Notes under the pieces: generated by a model
Told to the model about the DNA's origin: nothing
Database searches by the model: none
The model's input: the letters and a program-made list of their open reading frames with translations, nothing else
Position numbers and translations under genes: made by a program
Origin: Furcasterigmium furcatum
Taxonomy: Eukaryota; Ascomycota; Sordariomycetes; Glomerellales; Plectosphaerellaceae
DNA length: 64,000 nt
Direction of reading: 5' to 3'
Assembly: GCA_001599815.1 (NCBI GenBank)
Contig: BCIA01000002.1
Coordinates: forward strand, 5,925,626-5,989,625
Shown here: positions 35,204-47,215 of the stretch, piece by piece
Numbering within the stretch: position 1 is the stretch's first letter
How the letters are laid out: every line of letters starts with the position of its first letter

Positions 35204-36062
35204 CGTAGTGATTTTTGCAGGGGGTTTCAGGTCGTTTCCAGGACTTCGGTATCAACGAGATAAATAAAGAACGCTTCAAGACAAGATATCGTGAAAAGTG
35301 CCAAGTTGTTAGGGATGAGGTACTAGGGGATGAGTTGTAAGAGGCAGACCGAGAGGAGTCGAAGTCGGTCACCTGGAGCCCAAGTCCACATTAGCGTCCC
35401 GGGGTCGGTGACTTGACCCACTTCCCCCTTCGGATCCCGCCGGTAGCCGCTACTCAGTCTGCGTCCAATCGCTGTTTGATCCTCCCTGAATGCGGACATC
35501 AACAACTTGCTTCATGGACCTCTAGGGAATACTTGTCGTGAACGTGTCTTTTTATTCTTGTTTTTACTCTTTTGGGAAGCGTGGTTGTTGTTGGGGGGGA
35601 ATACTACCTATGGTCCTTCAATCACTCTGCTCATGCAACCGCCGTTGATCCCTGGTCACCGCCATCATCGGTTGCCCGATCTCTCCAACAAGAAACGCCG
35701 ACGCCGGGCGCGAGGCATACCTCTGTCAGTTCTTGGAACCCTTTCCTAACTCTCACGCTCTCCTATATCCATGGAATAAGACCTTCCGCCACTGGGCCGG
35801 GCCGCCAATATCCCTGGCCCGGCTCCCTCACCCCTCCCCAGCCCAGTCTTCTCCTCATATGAATGATGTGCTGAAGCAGCCCGTCGTCTCTGCAAACAGG
35901 CAATCCGGGGAGTCACCGATACTGCTGCGCCTTTGTGGGTGCGAGCGAGTACGGAATAGCCGCGCGATACGGCTTGTCATGATATCCTGCTATCTATACG
36001 TACAGGAGGTCATTGCGTAGCAGTCTCCTCGTTTGATGGTTGGCCCGCCGGCGAGCTTTCAA
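35204..36062. other. ISN1 promoter and NMD5 3' region
   Basis: An 859-base spacer between two genes on the minus strand. The side near 36.0 kb is presumably NMD5 3' untranslated sequence and the side near 35.2 kb the ISN1 promoter. No gene was recognised. Confidence 0.55.
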
Positions 36063-39000
36063 CTAAGAAGCGCCTCCATTGGCGTTGGCAGTTGCCGCAA
36101 CTTGCTGCTGGGCCACGATCTGGGCCTGGGCGTTCTCGGATGCTTTCGTCATGATGCTCTGCAGTGCGTTCTGGTCCTCGGCGGACAGGTGCGAGGCCAG
36201 AGAGGCGTAGAACTGGGGTTGCTGCTCTTCCATCCCTGCGAGACTGTCAGCATGGTGAAAACCCTTCGCCTCCACTATCTCCCAACTTACTCATAAGGGT
36301 GGCGCTGAAGAGCTGATAGGGATCAACCTTGTCCAGGGGTGATTCGAGCAGGACGCTCTCTTCGCCGAGCTCATCGTCGCTCTCGTAGGTCGCTGTGCTT
36401 CGGAACTTCCTAGATTCCTCGTTCAGGAACTCGAGATATGCAGTGCTTTCGTCGCGAGCCTCGGTCGACTCCGGCTCCTCGGGGCCTTCCTCGGCGTTCC
36501 AGTTGGCCTCATCCTCTGCCCACTCATCCTCGTCAGGATAGTCGTAGCCGCCTTCCAGATCGAGGCGGTAGTCGTCCTTAAGCGCCTCCTCGCGGTCTGC
36601 GAAGCACGTGTTAGTACGTCGCGGGGATCTGTGTGTTCAAGGTAACTCACTCTTCATGGCGGCGGGGAGCGTCTTGAACAGCTCGGTAATCCCCTGCAGC
36701 AGGCGGGGCCAGCCGACAGAGACGCTCTGGGGAACCTGATCGGCGCCGAGACCCAGGAGGGCCGAGATGGCGACGATGCAGAGCTTCTTGTCGTGCACCC
36801 TAGAGAAGTTCGACATGCTGCCGAACCACAGGCTGAAGAACCTATTTGTCCACCCCTTGGTCTCGAGGATCTGGAGGGTCAGGAGGGGGTTGTAGTGGAT
36901 GGCGTTGATGACCAACTCCATGAGATGGATCTTATAGGCCTTGACCTTGACGTCCTGGGCAGTCAGGACGACCATGGCAAACTCGATAAAGCGGAGGACG
37001 TAGTCGTCGATGTGGCCCCGGAGGTTGAGCATCATGGCCTCGGCCAACTTGCAGGCGCAGATCCTATCGACGCCACCGACCTTGCTGTCCGCGAACATGT
37101 CGGAGATCATGGAAAACAGAGCATCAATGTACTCCCGCTTCTGGATGAGGTGACCCGAACCGTACTGCACAAAGTTGTCCAGGGCGGGGAGCATGTCCTC
37201 GAGGTACAGCTCGGCGCCAGCCTTGAAGGTGGCGTGGATGAGCTCGAAAGCCTGCCACATGGTCGGTGAGATGGCCTTGGCCGCGAAAGTGCAGCTGTCG
37301 ATGATCTCGAAGACCTCGTTATACAGATCATAGAGCTTATTCTGAAGGGTGATCTGGATAACAGGCATCAAGATGGCCTCGATGTGCAGCAGGACATCGG
37401 GGGTGCTCTCCAGCGTCAAGATGAGAGTGCCGATGGTTTGCAAGACGCCCAGAGCGGTGATGGACTTTTCGTCGAGGAAGTCGCCGTACTCGTCCTCGCC
37501 CTCCTTGTTCTTATCAAGGACCTCCCGGACAATCCTCATGTAGGTGTCTCTGAGTTGCTCGCTCAGGGCGACAGCGAACGGCGTCAGCTCGGCAGCGAAA
37601 ACTTCGACAAAGTCCTCCATCACGTTGGCGAGAGCGTCGATATCAGCCTCGTTCGCCAGCTTGAGAAGCTGCTGCATGATGGTGGGGATGCTCTGTTGCA
37701 TGCTGGTGCGGATGATGTCGTGGCGGATCAGGGGCTGCAGCGCGAGCGCGGCCGTGACCCTGACGGGCAGCGCCGAGTCGGCCATGCAGTCGAGGATGTG
37801 GCGGTAGATGGTCAGAAGGTTGTTCTGATCCTGGAAGTTGAGCTGCTCAAACTTCTCGATGGTGTCGCATGCGCGAGCACGCAGATAGCCCTGAGAGCTG
37901 GTGAAGTCGGGGAAGACGTAGCGGACAAGGAAGTACTCGACCTGATCAGCGATGGGGCTCTTCTTGCTGAGGATGACAGGGGCCAGAGTGCCGATCATTC
38001 TGAGGGCACCCTCCTTGTTGATATGGTTCTTCTGGTCCTCAGGTGCCTGCTCGTACTCGTTCACAACGGCATTGACGAACTTGAGGATCTCAAAGGTCTG
38101 GGCCCTCCTGTTCTTGGTCAAGCCGATGAGGAAGTTGGTCGCGGCAACGTCGGGGGCGGACGCCTCCTCGTAGAAGTTGAGCTTCCTGTGGAGGTACTCG
38201 TCGGGCTCCTCCTCGAACTTCTCAATGTCCTCCTCGGAAAGGCACAGGACGGGGAAGACAAAGTGGGTGACCAGGTTCTGCAGATGGGGCTTCAGGTGAT
38301 TCCACATCTCCTTGGGCCGGACGGACTCGTCGAGGAAGACGAGAGTGTAGGTGAGGCAAGGCCGGCTGAGCCAGGCGGTCTTCGCAACCCACTTCTCGAT
38401 CTCGGCGAGGTAGTACTTCAGAATCTCGGGGGCGATATTGCTGGAGAAGTCCTTGGCGTACTGGAGCTGGGCCTCGTCCTTGGTACCGGCGACGGATTGT
38501 GTGTTACCGTGCCTGAGTCGCACGTCAGTCAGCTGGGGAGTTTTCTTTTTCAGGGTAAGGGGATTGGGAGGAGACCAACCTGATGAACAGCCTGTTCAGG
38601 TTGAAGTAAGCCCACTTCTTCGACTTCCACCAGTGATGCTTCTCGCGCTCGTAGCCCTCATCGGCCATGGCGCTGGCAGGGGTCGCCTTGGAAACCGTGT
38701 TGAGGAAGACGGTGCACCAGGCAATGTTGATATCGCGTTGGCGCAGGTAGGCAGAAAGCTCAAGCTGCCGCTCTGGTCAGCATCACCAACACAGTACAGT
38801 GGAAGGGGGGTGGGGGAGCTGTGCTTACCCAGGTGGCATGCTTGTAGGCCTTGAGGGCCAGGTGCAGCATCTCGCCGGCCTCGTCGCTCTCCTGGGCCAC
38901 CAGCTCGTTGCAGATGGCGAGAAGTCTGGGGAAGCTGGCCTCGATGATCTTATCGAAATGGACGCGGGCCTCGCTCTGAGGGGCGCGGAAGCGCCAGGCG

Positions 39001-39725
39001 CGGCACATGGCGAGCAGGCACTGCAGACCGGCCAGGACGGAGCGCGTGTCGTTGGTGTTGAGGAGCTGCATGGTGTAGTCCATGAAGTTGGGCCACTTGT
39101 CGGGGAAGTCGAAGTGCAGAATCCGCTGCAGAACGGGGATGATCTGCTGGCGGACGAGCCCCGTGGAGGTGGCCATAACGGGGAGTAACCGGTCACGGAA
39201 GCGTGACTTTTCATCTTCGGGTATCAGATGCTCGTTAGGATATTGTTCGGTCCGGGACCAGGATCGGTTGACCCGGTTCTTGATATAAATGACAGCTAGG
39301 AGGCCGAGTCGTTAGACGGAGCGCAGTCTCAAGACGGAGAGGGGACCCTACTGCTCAGCCGCGCGCTCTGGTCCTGCTCGGCTTCGAGGATGTTAAGGAG
39401 CACATCCATAAAACCGGGATGGACCTCGATCTGTAGAGGGACAAGTCAGCATGCGGTCCATCAACACTGACCCCGTGTCCCTTCTCTCGTGCAAATGGGG
39501 CGGGGGTCGATGGGACGCAGGGCAAGGCAGCGCCGGCGGTGCCTCGAGGCGGGAATGGGATGGAAGGACTCGAGTGCAGAGGGGACACGGGACGGGCAGC
39601 CAGCGAGCGAGCGAGCGATGGGCGGGCGCGCGTACCTGCTTGAGCTGCAACTCAGCCCTCCTCCTGGTGTCGGCATCGGGATCCAAGCTGGCCAGGAGCA
39701 GGCCGCGAATGGCCGTGTTATCCAT
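36063..39725 (-). CDS. NMD5: Importin-beta family nuclear import receptor, Nmd5/importin-7/8 type
   Basis: Seven exons on the minus strand (39725-39636, 39430-39352, 39295-38829, 38764-38580, 38512-36651, 36596-36291, 36235-36063) join to 1053 residues; yeast Nmd5 has 1048. These HEAT-repeat karyopherins carry cargo into the nucleus and release it on Ran-GTP binding. The importin-beta N-terminal domain is visible: LLLASLDPDADTRRRAELQLK ... LSTVIYIKNRVNRSW. Further landmarks are PLIRHDIIRTSM, YGSGHLIQKREYIDALFSM and HYNPLLTLQILETKGWTNRF. An acidic C-terminal segment (DEDEWAEDEANWNAEEGPEE) is typical of importin-7/8. One donor (GTTGGT after FIR) is non-consensus but restores the conserved reading RLFIRHGNTQ. 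Sxm1-type paralogues are the alternative name; length and tail favour Nmd5. Confidence 0.93.
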
Positions 39726-42700
39726 GGCGGGCGAATTGGGGGATGGACGTGGTTGATGTTGATGTTGTGGATGGACGACAACAACGGCGGGCGGCGGGCG
39801 GCGACAAGGACGGGAGGGACGAGGGCGGCGTGCCAGGACGGCAGAAGTGACAAAATTTTGGGTGTGGTGGTCGAGGGGGGAGAGAGGCGGGTGGATGGCG
39901 GGGCATTCGCACGAGATGAAGGGTCGGTACCTCGGTGAGTGGTGGGAGTCCCCGCGTGGCGGAAGTACCTCTGCAACAGAGCAAGGTTCGGTGTCTGGGT
40001 CCATCGGAAAGGGGGCACCCAAGTGGGTGGTGGATAACAGAGCGTGGGCGCTAAAGTGGAGCCTTATTCACCCTCAGTATAGCGCTGAGTTGACTGGACT
40101 CGACCGGTTGGCACGGGGCAGGCACCTAACAAAGCAAACTCCCCCACCAAGCCGAATGTGAGCACGCCGGGCTCGATCGAGTCCAGCCTCCTTGTCTTTT
40201 GTCGCATGGAATGGAAATGATGAATTGCTACCTTGTGGCCGACGTGCCTTGGTGCCCTCCCCCAGCCCGCCTGACTGTTGACAATGTTTCACCGACGCGA
40301 GGGGACCCTTGAGACGCTGAGAACCGCCGGAAAAAAGCAAGGACGGGTACCCCCAAAACCGGGAATCGCAAAGAAAAGAATGCGATGGCAGCCCGAGGGA
40401 AACTGGGCACCAGGAACAACAACTGCTGGGCGGTGAACGTGGACGGACAGCCCTGTGGTGGTTCCCTCGCACTAAAAACAACCCTCCCGAGGCCCTGAAT
40501 TCCCCCAGGCCCAGGATGGATCCAATCGTTCAGGCTGGGTGCGCCTAAAAGGCACCAAAGGGAGCCATGGACAAAATACATACGCATGCCTGGGATATCG
40601 ATACGATGACTGCAGGGTAATAGTAAACTCGATTACATTTAGGCGCGTAATCCCGGCATCTATCTCGCGGGCCTTAACAAACCAAACATATGAATCCCTT
40701 CCCGTCACGTGCGCAAGTCCAGCCGTCGAGGTCATCCATCGTGGATTCCCATGCTCCTGGGTCTGCTTCACCCCACCACTACTACAAGCACAACACCGAA
40801 TAATCCTCTTCAAACAGACCAGGCCGAACCGACAAATCCAAAGATGCCGAACACTTCACTGAAAACATCTGAACGAATTTGTCACCTCCCCAGATCTGAC
40901 CTAATAACCGACCATCTCAGCCAGCTGTGTCATCTCCCATTCCCAGGCGCCAATCCCATCCCGCCATCTCCTTCACCGCCCGCGACGAGCATGGACCAAG
41001 CAGCAGGGATCTCTCCTCCAACTCGGCCCTGCCGCGCACCACGTCAAGCCCATCTCATCAACTTCAGACAAGTCAGTTTTGTTTCCCCATCTGGACATAC
41101 GTTCTCGGTACCCCCCTTTCCCCGGCTCGTCTGCTGTGCCGCTGCAGAGCGCTAGAGGCACCGACCTGGAGCGACACGCATGTGCGATTCAAACAGAATG
41201 TGACAGACATTGGGCATAGAGGCTTCTGCCAGGGGCGGCTGAACCTTTCGCGCGGCCGGGCGGTCCTCCACATTTCGTCTGCCCTAAGTACCGCGCCGTC
41301 CCTTCCACCCCTGTCCCTCACCGAGACGTCCTGTCGATCTTCTCACCGTCGCAAACTAAGGTACCCACGGATCAATGTCCTTCCTTCAGCGAGGCTGGCT
41401 TTCAGAGTCATCAATCATATCATGAGGGTCACGATATCCACGCCGCTCTATCTCCCTGGTATCGACATGGAAGTGCCAGGACCCATGGTCGTTGGAGCCT
41501 GATCTGCCGACCTACCGCCATGGAGAACTATTCACGGCTGACCACCTTGCCAATGTCCCGCCACGTGAACTTCCTCGAGGCAAACACCGGCTGCTCGCTT
41601 CTCATCAGCTTCAGATACCGCCTTGTGTCACCTCATCTTGATTGAGAGGTACACAGGGCTTCCATGGAGCGCGGCCCAAGGGCCATGATGGCATCGTGCA
41701 TGTCGTCACATCCTGGTCCAGAGAGCTTCACGTGCCCTGCACAATTCTTCATTCATCCACAACGCCCGGTATACATGCAATGACCTCGAGTATTCCAGCA
41801 CATTTGATCCAAACCCATCCACGACCACAGCAAACAAGACAGCATCCATGACAAAATCGCTCCCACCCCATCGTCCTGGTCCCTGGGCGTCTCCAAGATC
41901 ACGGCAGCCTCGAGCCTGTGATGTTTCGCTCGCGTACCACGCCCTAGACGCCGCGCATCCTCGCACATTTGGTCCTATCCTGGTTCCTGGAACGTGTTGG
42001 GCAAAGGTCGCACAAGAGAAACAGTGAGCGGTAAATGACGAAACCAAGTTCGCTCGTGTAACACTGCCATGCTTATTTCGGTCTCCAGGCGCCAATCCGG
42101 ATTGGTGCTGTATTCCCAGGGGGGCAGATTCGGAATTGTATGTGTAATTCCTCGGCAGAGCAGCAAATGACAGACAGACAATCGTTTCCTAATTGTGACA
42201 ATCCTCGGGTTGAGATGGGCGCAAGGCAGGCTGTGTGTCCAGGGTAAACAAGGTGTTGGGGATCTCATCTGCAAGGGATGCAGCGTCCTGGTTGTTTCCT
42301 GAAACGGAAGATGGGATGGCTCAATTGTGGAAGGAGAATGGATGGAACTGGGGGTGCCGGTGACTGTGGAATAGATGCCAAGCCAGACAAACGCAAGAAT
42401 CCAGTTCTTTGGGAGGGATGTCTGTCTATTCTTACCTGCATCCTGTGGCTGAAATATTGCAGAATATTGGTATATTCTTCTGGCATGTTGCTTCGGCTGA
42501 AGCACCAGATCTTGCGAGGATAGTCCCAAGCTTGCTGGTCAGAGCAGATGCCCATGCTTTGCAGGTTCCAAGGAGGCTTGGCCTCTGGGTTGGTGTTCCA
42601 ATGGCAGGCGCCAGTTGTCAAATCCCGTACAGGTGATAAATCCACAGGGGCAAAATCCAAGTGATGCCACGGCAAGGCAAGATCCAGTCCGGGAAAAGAG

Positions 42701-43634
42701 TCCAGTCGGGCCAAGAGTCCAGAGGGCTGTGAGTCAGATATGCAGACAAGCAGAAGACGGGAACGGACGGGTCCAGTGAAGTGGAAAGGCTCCCAAGAGA
42801 AATTGAAATCGGAAACAAATCCTTTGTAGTGATCACAAAAGTTAGGTGTATATACAGGTCCGAGGACTCACCTTGCTGTCGGATGTCGACCTCGCCGATC
42901 TATGGGGTTAACGTCCAGATATCGTCCAGAAACTCCGGAAAGCCCAATCAGAGAGTACCAGACGGAACCAGTCCCAGGAAAGAAATGGCAGAGCAACATC
43001 ACAATCCCACCTTCAGGTCAGGGATCCAGACAGCAAGGTGATCCAGTGTTCGCCTCGAAAAAAAGCAGTACCGCCGCCCCCAAACGTCTTGTCAGAAAAT
43101 CCATGTCGTTCTTTTGTCGCTCCGGGTTTCGTCCCTTCGTCTGAGTGGGAAATCGCGCGTAGCGAGCATGCCAGCTCGCGGGGTCGCGTCCAGAAGGAAG
43201 CAAAGCAGAGCAGAAATCGTGGTCCCAACCGTATATGCAGTCGTTAAAATGTCCAAGGCCATGCGAGAAGCGGACCCGAGTGTCCAGCCGAGTCCTGAAA
43301 TGATGTGGAACAGAACGTGGAAAGAAGAGAGGTCCATTACTGATGTCCGGAGGAAGTTGAGAGCCGCCCGTAACGCCCATCCCACCAGGGCACAACACGG
43401 CGGCATCCCGAAGCCATGGGTGTCTGAAATGCAAACTTGCATTCCTCGCAAGGTGACGGTGCACCAGATCCTGGCATTTGTCCTGGGGCACGAAGCAAAG
43501 ATGAAGAAGCCGACGCCGTAAAAATGGTTCCGAATCCCAGGGTCATAAGGGATGAAAATCACAGAAATGAGCTCACGAGAGGGGTATCTCATGCAGTCAA
43601 ACTGGCCATAGCAAAGGGTCCAAGAGAGAAGAAA
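39726..43634. other. 3.9-kb spacer between NMD5 and RfeG genes
   Basis: The largest gap in the window. The right part (NMD5 side) is promoter-like. The region 40.7-41.5 kb has two overlapping plus-strand frames (148 and 191 codons) rich in Pro/Ser that look random. The region 42.0-43.6 kb has long minus-strand frames of up to 166 codons that continue directly after the RfeG stop codon and may be RfeG 3' untranslated sequence or a non-coding transcript. No family match was seen. Confidence 0.5.
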
Positions 43635-44972
43635 CTACCGGCGGGGAGGAGGCCGGTGACGGTCGGAGTGATGCCTGTCGGCAGATTCCCGTTCCCGGGT
43701 GCGCGAGGGGTGCGCGTTTCCACTGCTGGCCATCTGTTGAGTACTGGGTGAAGGCACGGAAGCTCTGGGGTTGGGGGGTGCCTGGTACTGCTGCTGCTGT
43801 CCTTGCGCTGCGTTGAAGGCCTGGCTGGCACCTGCTGGGGACGCTACATAATCAGACGAGGCTCGTTTGGAGGGGTCTTTTTTCGACGAATACGCACCGC
43901 GACCGTAGAGCGGGTCTTGTGACTGAACTGGCGGCGGCGCACCGAAGGGGGGGTTGCCGCCGGCGGGCGGGTAGAAACCGCCGGCAGCGCCGTAACCTGC
44001 GGGTTGCGGAGCACCGGAGCCTATGTAAGTGGAACCCTGGGAGGGAGCTCCCGAGGACGGAATGCCACGGGAAGCCTGAGCACCACCTGAAGGACCATAA
44101 TCATTGTAGCGGGCAGGCGTCGAGTATGCGCCAGTGGTGGCGTACGGCAGCTCCTGCTGGCCTCCGAATCCAGCGGGCTGGGAGCCGCCCGCGAACCTGG
44201 GATCCTGCTGGGAGTAGGGTTGTGAGGAGCCCTGGTTAGGGTAGTAACCACCACTGGCTGGGTACTGGGCCTGGGAGGCGGGCTGCTGGTAGCCACCGCC
44301 CGAGTTTCCTGAGTATCCTGGGGCAATAGATCCTGGGTATCTGGGGTTCTCAAAGGGATCACGACCGTCGGGATAACCTCCGGGACCAGAGTCGGAGGTG
44401 GGACCATGGTATTGACGGGCGTTGTGGGTGGCCGAGTCACGGTACCCTAGGACGGGGGAGTTAGATTGTCTTGAAGGTCGACCCTTTACACCTTTCGAGA
44501 CCAAAGTACCTGATGGCGCGTTCCGGGCGGCCTGCTGCCGCCTTTCTGCCTCCCATCTCGCCGAGTCGGCCTTGAGGTCATCAATCATAGCCTGGGACAT
44601 CCGTCAGCCGTCGTTCGCTATGCGGGCTCCGGAGTGATCGTCGCGGCCATCTCGCATGCGGTGCTTACAGTGGTTAGATTTCGGTAGGCGGTGATGTAGT
44701 AGCCCTGGGTGACCTGGCCGGTCTGGGGGTTCTATGGGCGAGGAGGAGTCAGCGGGTTGCGACGATGCGGGAATTTGGCGGACCGGCTGCGAAGTGCTCA
44801 CCTCATAGTGGCCCGGCCGCACCAGAGCATCGTTTCCGAGGTAGCGGCAGATGTCGGCGGTGATAACCTCCCTGTCGATGCCATCTCGGGGGACGAAGTA
44901 CTCGTTGGAGCGACCGCTTCCGCCAGCAGCGCTGGAAGGCGGGGCGCCTGCTTGAGGTCTTCTCGAAGCCAT
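43635..44972 (-). CDS. rfeG: RfeG-like putative transcription factor
   Basis: Exons 44972-44802, 44731-44669 and 44591-43635 (minus strand) join to 396 residues. The family is widespread in filamentous fungi and is annotated 'transcription factor RfeG'; experimental knowledge is thin. The conserved part is the first 100 residues: NEYFVPRDGIDREVITADICRYLGNDA, VRPGHYENPQTGQVTQGYYI, TAYRNLTTAMIDDLKADSARWEAER. The two introns (70 and 77 nt) restore this reading exactly. The remainder is low-complexity, rich in Gly, Pro, Tyr, Gln and Ser, like a prion-like or activation domain, and ends in a basic DRHHSDRHRPPPRR tail. There is no classical DNA-binding domain, so 'transcription factor' is only the family label. 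Confidence 0.88.
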
Positions 44973-47215
44973 ATCTAGAGGACAAGGTCTGGTCTTGTAG
45001 GAGAAGAAGAGGAGGAGGAGGCGGAGAGGAGAGAATGTGAGGCGGAGAGCAGAAGAGGAATTCTCTCGTCGGGGGAGGAAGTGAAGCGAAGAGGTCAAAA
45101 GGCGGTGGTGCGTTGGACGCAGTCGACGTGTTGAGGAGGAGAAGGATGAGAGGATGGACCAGGCGGGCGGGAGGGGAAGAGAGGGCGGATGGTGGGAAGA
45201 AAAGGGCAGGGCAGGGGGGGTCGGGCAGACAGGGGGCCTTCCAGTTGCAAACTGTGTTTCTCTCTGGCTGGCCCAAGCCTGTGCAGCCCCCCAAGTGGGT
45301 CGCAAAACTGGGCCAGGCGGCAGCCAGCGAACAGGCCAGGGCAAAAGCTCCTTCAGTTCTCTCCACTGGACTGCCGCAGGCGGGCAGGAGCCTGTCCTAT
45401 CCTATCGCCCTCATCCAACCCTCCCAATCTCCATTGTGGCCGCCTCTGTCTCGCTGGCAGCCCGTCGTTGGCTGGCGCGCTCCCTGCCCGTCTGCTGGCT
45501 GCATCCCAGTGCAGGCGGGAGGTGGACGGACGGGAGCTGTTGGATGACGAGACGGGAAGAGCCCGCGCCACTGATGGGCATCGCATTCGCATGGCATCCA
45601 TCGCAGACCACAAGTACATAGGCGTGGCCAGGGTACCTACAGGCTCTCGGTGCCGAAAGAGGACAGGTGATATCGACGGGCTACGTACGGAGCCAAGCAG
45701 CCCTGGAAGGCAAACGGCATTCTCGCACCACCAAGGAAGACCGTGGCACGCCGCCTGCTGATCGGCGCCCCGTTGCCCTTCCTTCGGGGCCTTGGTCGAG
45801 TGGTGGTTGAGTGACTGACAGCGCGGGAGGCGCACGTCCAACCGGTACCCAAGGCGGCGGAATCCGAGCCTGACACACTTTCGGGACGGACGGTGAGAAG
45901 TCCTCCTCCTACACACGTACAAGGAACACCGTAGGACGAGGAGGAGCTTGGGCACCGATGGAAATGGAGTTTTTGGTTCCTGAATACCCAAATGTCCCGT
46001 TTTCGTTTCATTTCCAGATATTATCCAGGATGGCCGCTCTTCAACTTCCATGTCCTGCACGCAGCCTGCCTCCCCTTTTATTTCGGGCTGCCTTCGGGGC
46101 TCCTCTGGGCCTCGGACAAGTTCCCGAGAGCAAACAGGTGGTCCTTTCTCGGCTGGTCAGGTCAGTCACGTTCTCCCCGGTGTCGTCATCGTCTCCCCTT
46201 TGGAGGCAGATGAGAGAAGTTGTTCCCAGGATGCACCCATGCGCTGACTGCCGGCAACCGTCTGCGCGAGAGCGGCGTCGCATTGGCAAGAGATTCCGAT
46301 TTTCTGCTTCATTTGAGCACTCAGACGGTCGGAGTCCCTGTCGCACCCTGCAGACGGCGTGCGCTGGACGCAGAAGAAATCAGAACCGTATCGGGATTCG
46401 CCTCTTTCGTCTGAGGCGGGAGATCTCGACACCATTTCCACGGGTGTCTGCCGCATCTCGTCCAATTACTTTTCTCTCCATGCGTTGCCTGCGCCTGGCT
46501 CGTGAGCCCACGTCTTACTTACCTCCGTCCAAGCACGACCCGTCCTGTTGGGCGGGCGAGAGGCTGGAGAGAGAGAGAGAGGTTGGCAGGGTTGGGTATC
46601 AATGCCGCACGCCAAATTGTGGCCCAACCCACACGCCGTTTCCTCCCATGCCGAGAGGCCGGCCAATCATGGGCGCGCCGCCATCCACATCGTGACCGAT
46701 GACTGCATCAGTCAGGGCCCAATGCCAAAGGGACGGACGTTGTCACCGGATTGTGTGAAGCCTGCCAATAACCGATGCTGCCCAGAATAGGCAGTTTGCG
46801 TTGCACCGCTGCATGGCCACCAAGCAAGGGACACGATACAGCTTACCGCTATCTCGTCACAGCCATATAGCATCGTGAAACCCGAGTTGTTGATCGGATT
46901 CCTTTCAGGATGGCAGCCAACATAGGTATGGACGTGAGAGCTCCTATGTTCCGTCAGCCGCGACCCTATTGTCTGGAATCCGTGCCGAGGCCATCTGGTG
47001 TCTTGCTGTCCAAGCGATTCGCATCCCTGGCAGCTTCCTAGAGGAGGCAGCGGCAGATGCTTGCCTCAGATCAGCAGACCGCTGCAATATCGGTGGCCGT
47101 CGCTGCAGGCCGTGGACACGGGTCTTGCCGAGCTTCTTCCGCGTCTCGCTGGGATGAGGCCGCATCATCGGGCAGCGAAGCAGCCCCGCCGTCGCATCTT
47201 CATCTCCAGTCGAGA
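44973..47215. other. 2.2-kb spacer between RfeG and RAD30 genes
   Basis: The first few hundred bases are strongly pyrimidine-biased on the minus strand (RfeG leader). The rest has frames up to 245 codons on the plus strand and 235 on the minus strand that overlap one another and look random. No conserved gene or RNA was seen. Confidence 0.5.

Noticed and set aside
37384..38583. Plus-strand open frame of 399 codons
   Set aside because: Antisense to the main NMD5 exon. Composition (Asp/Gly/Leu/Val-rich) is what reverse-complemented codons produce.
40927..41502. Plus-strand 191-codon frame in the NMD5-RfeG spacer
   Set aside because: Ser/Pro/Arg-rich, overlaps another random frame (40709-41155), with no motif or conserved start context.
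43092..43592. Minus-strand 166-codon frame with hydrophobic stretches
   Set aside because: It could mimic a membrane protein but has no family motif and lies just after the RfeG stop. It is more likely untranslated sequence.
45958..46695. Plus-strand 245-codon frame between RfeG and RAD30
   Set aside because: The composition looks random and overlapping frames are open on the other strand.
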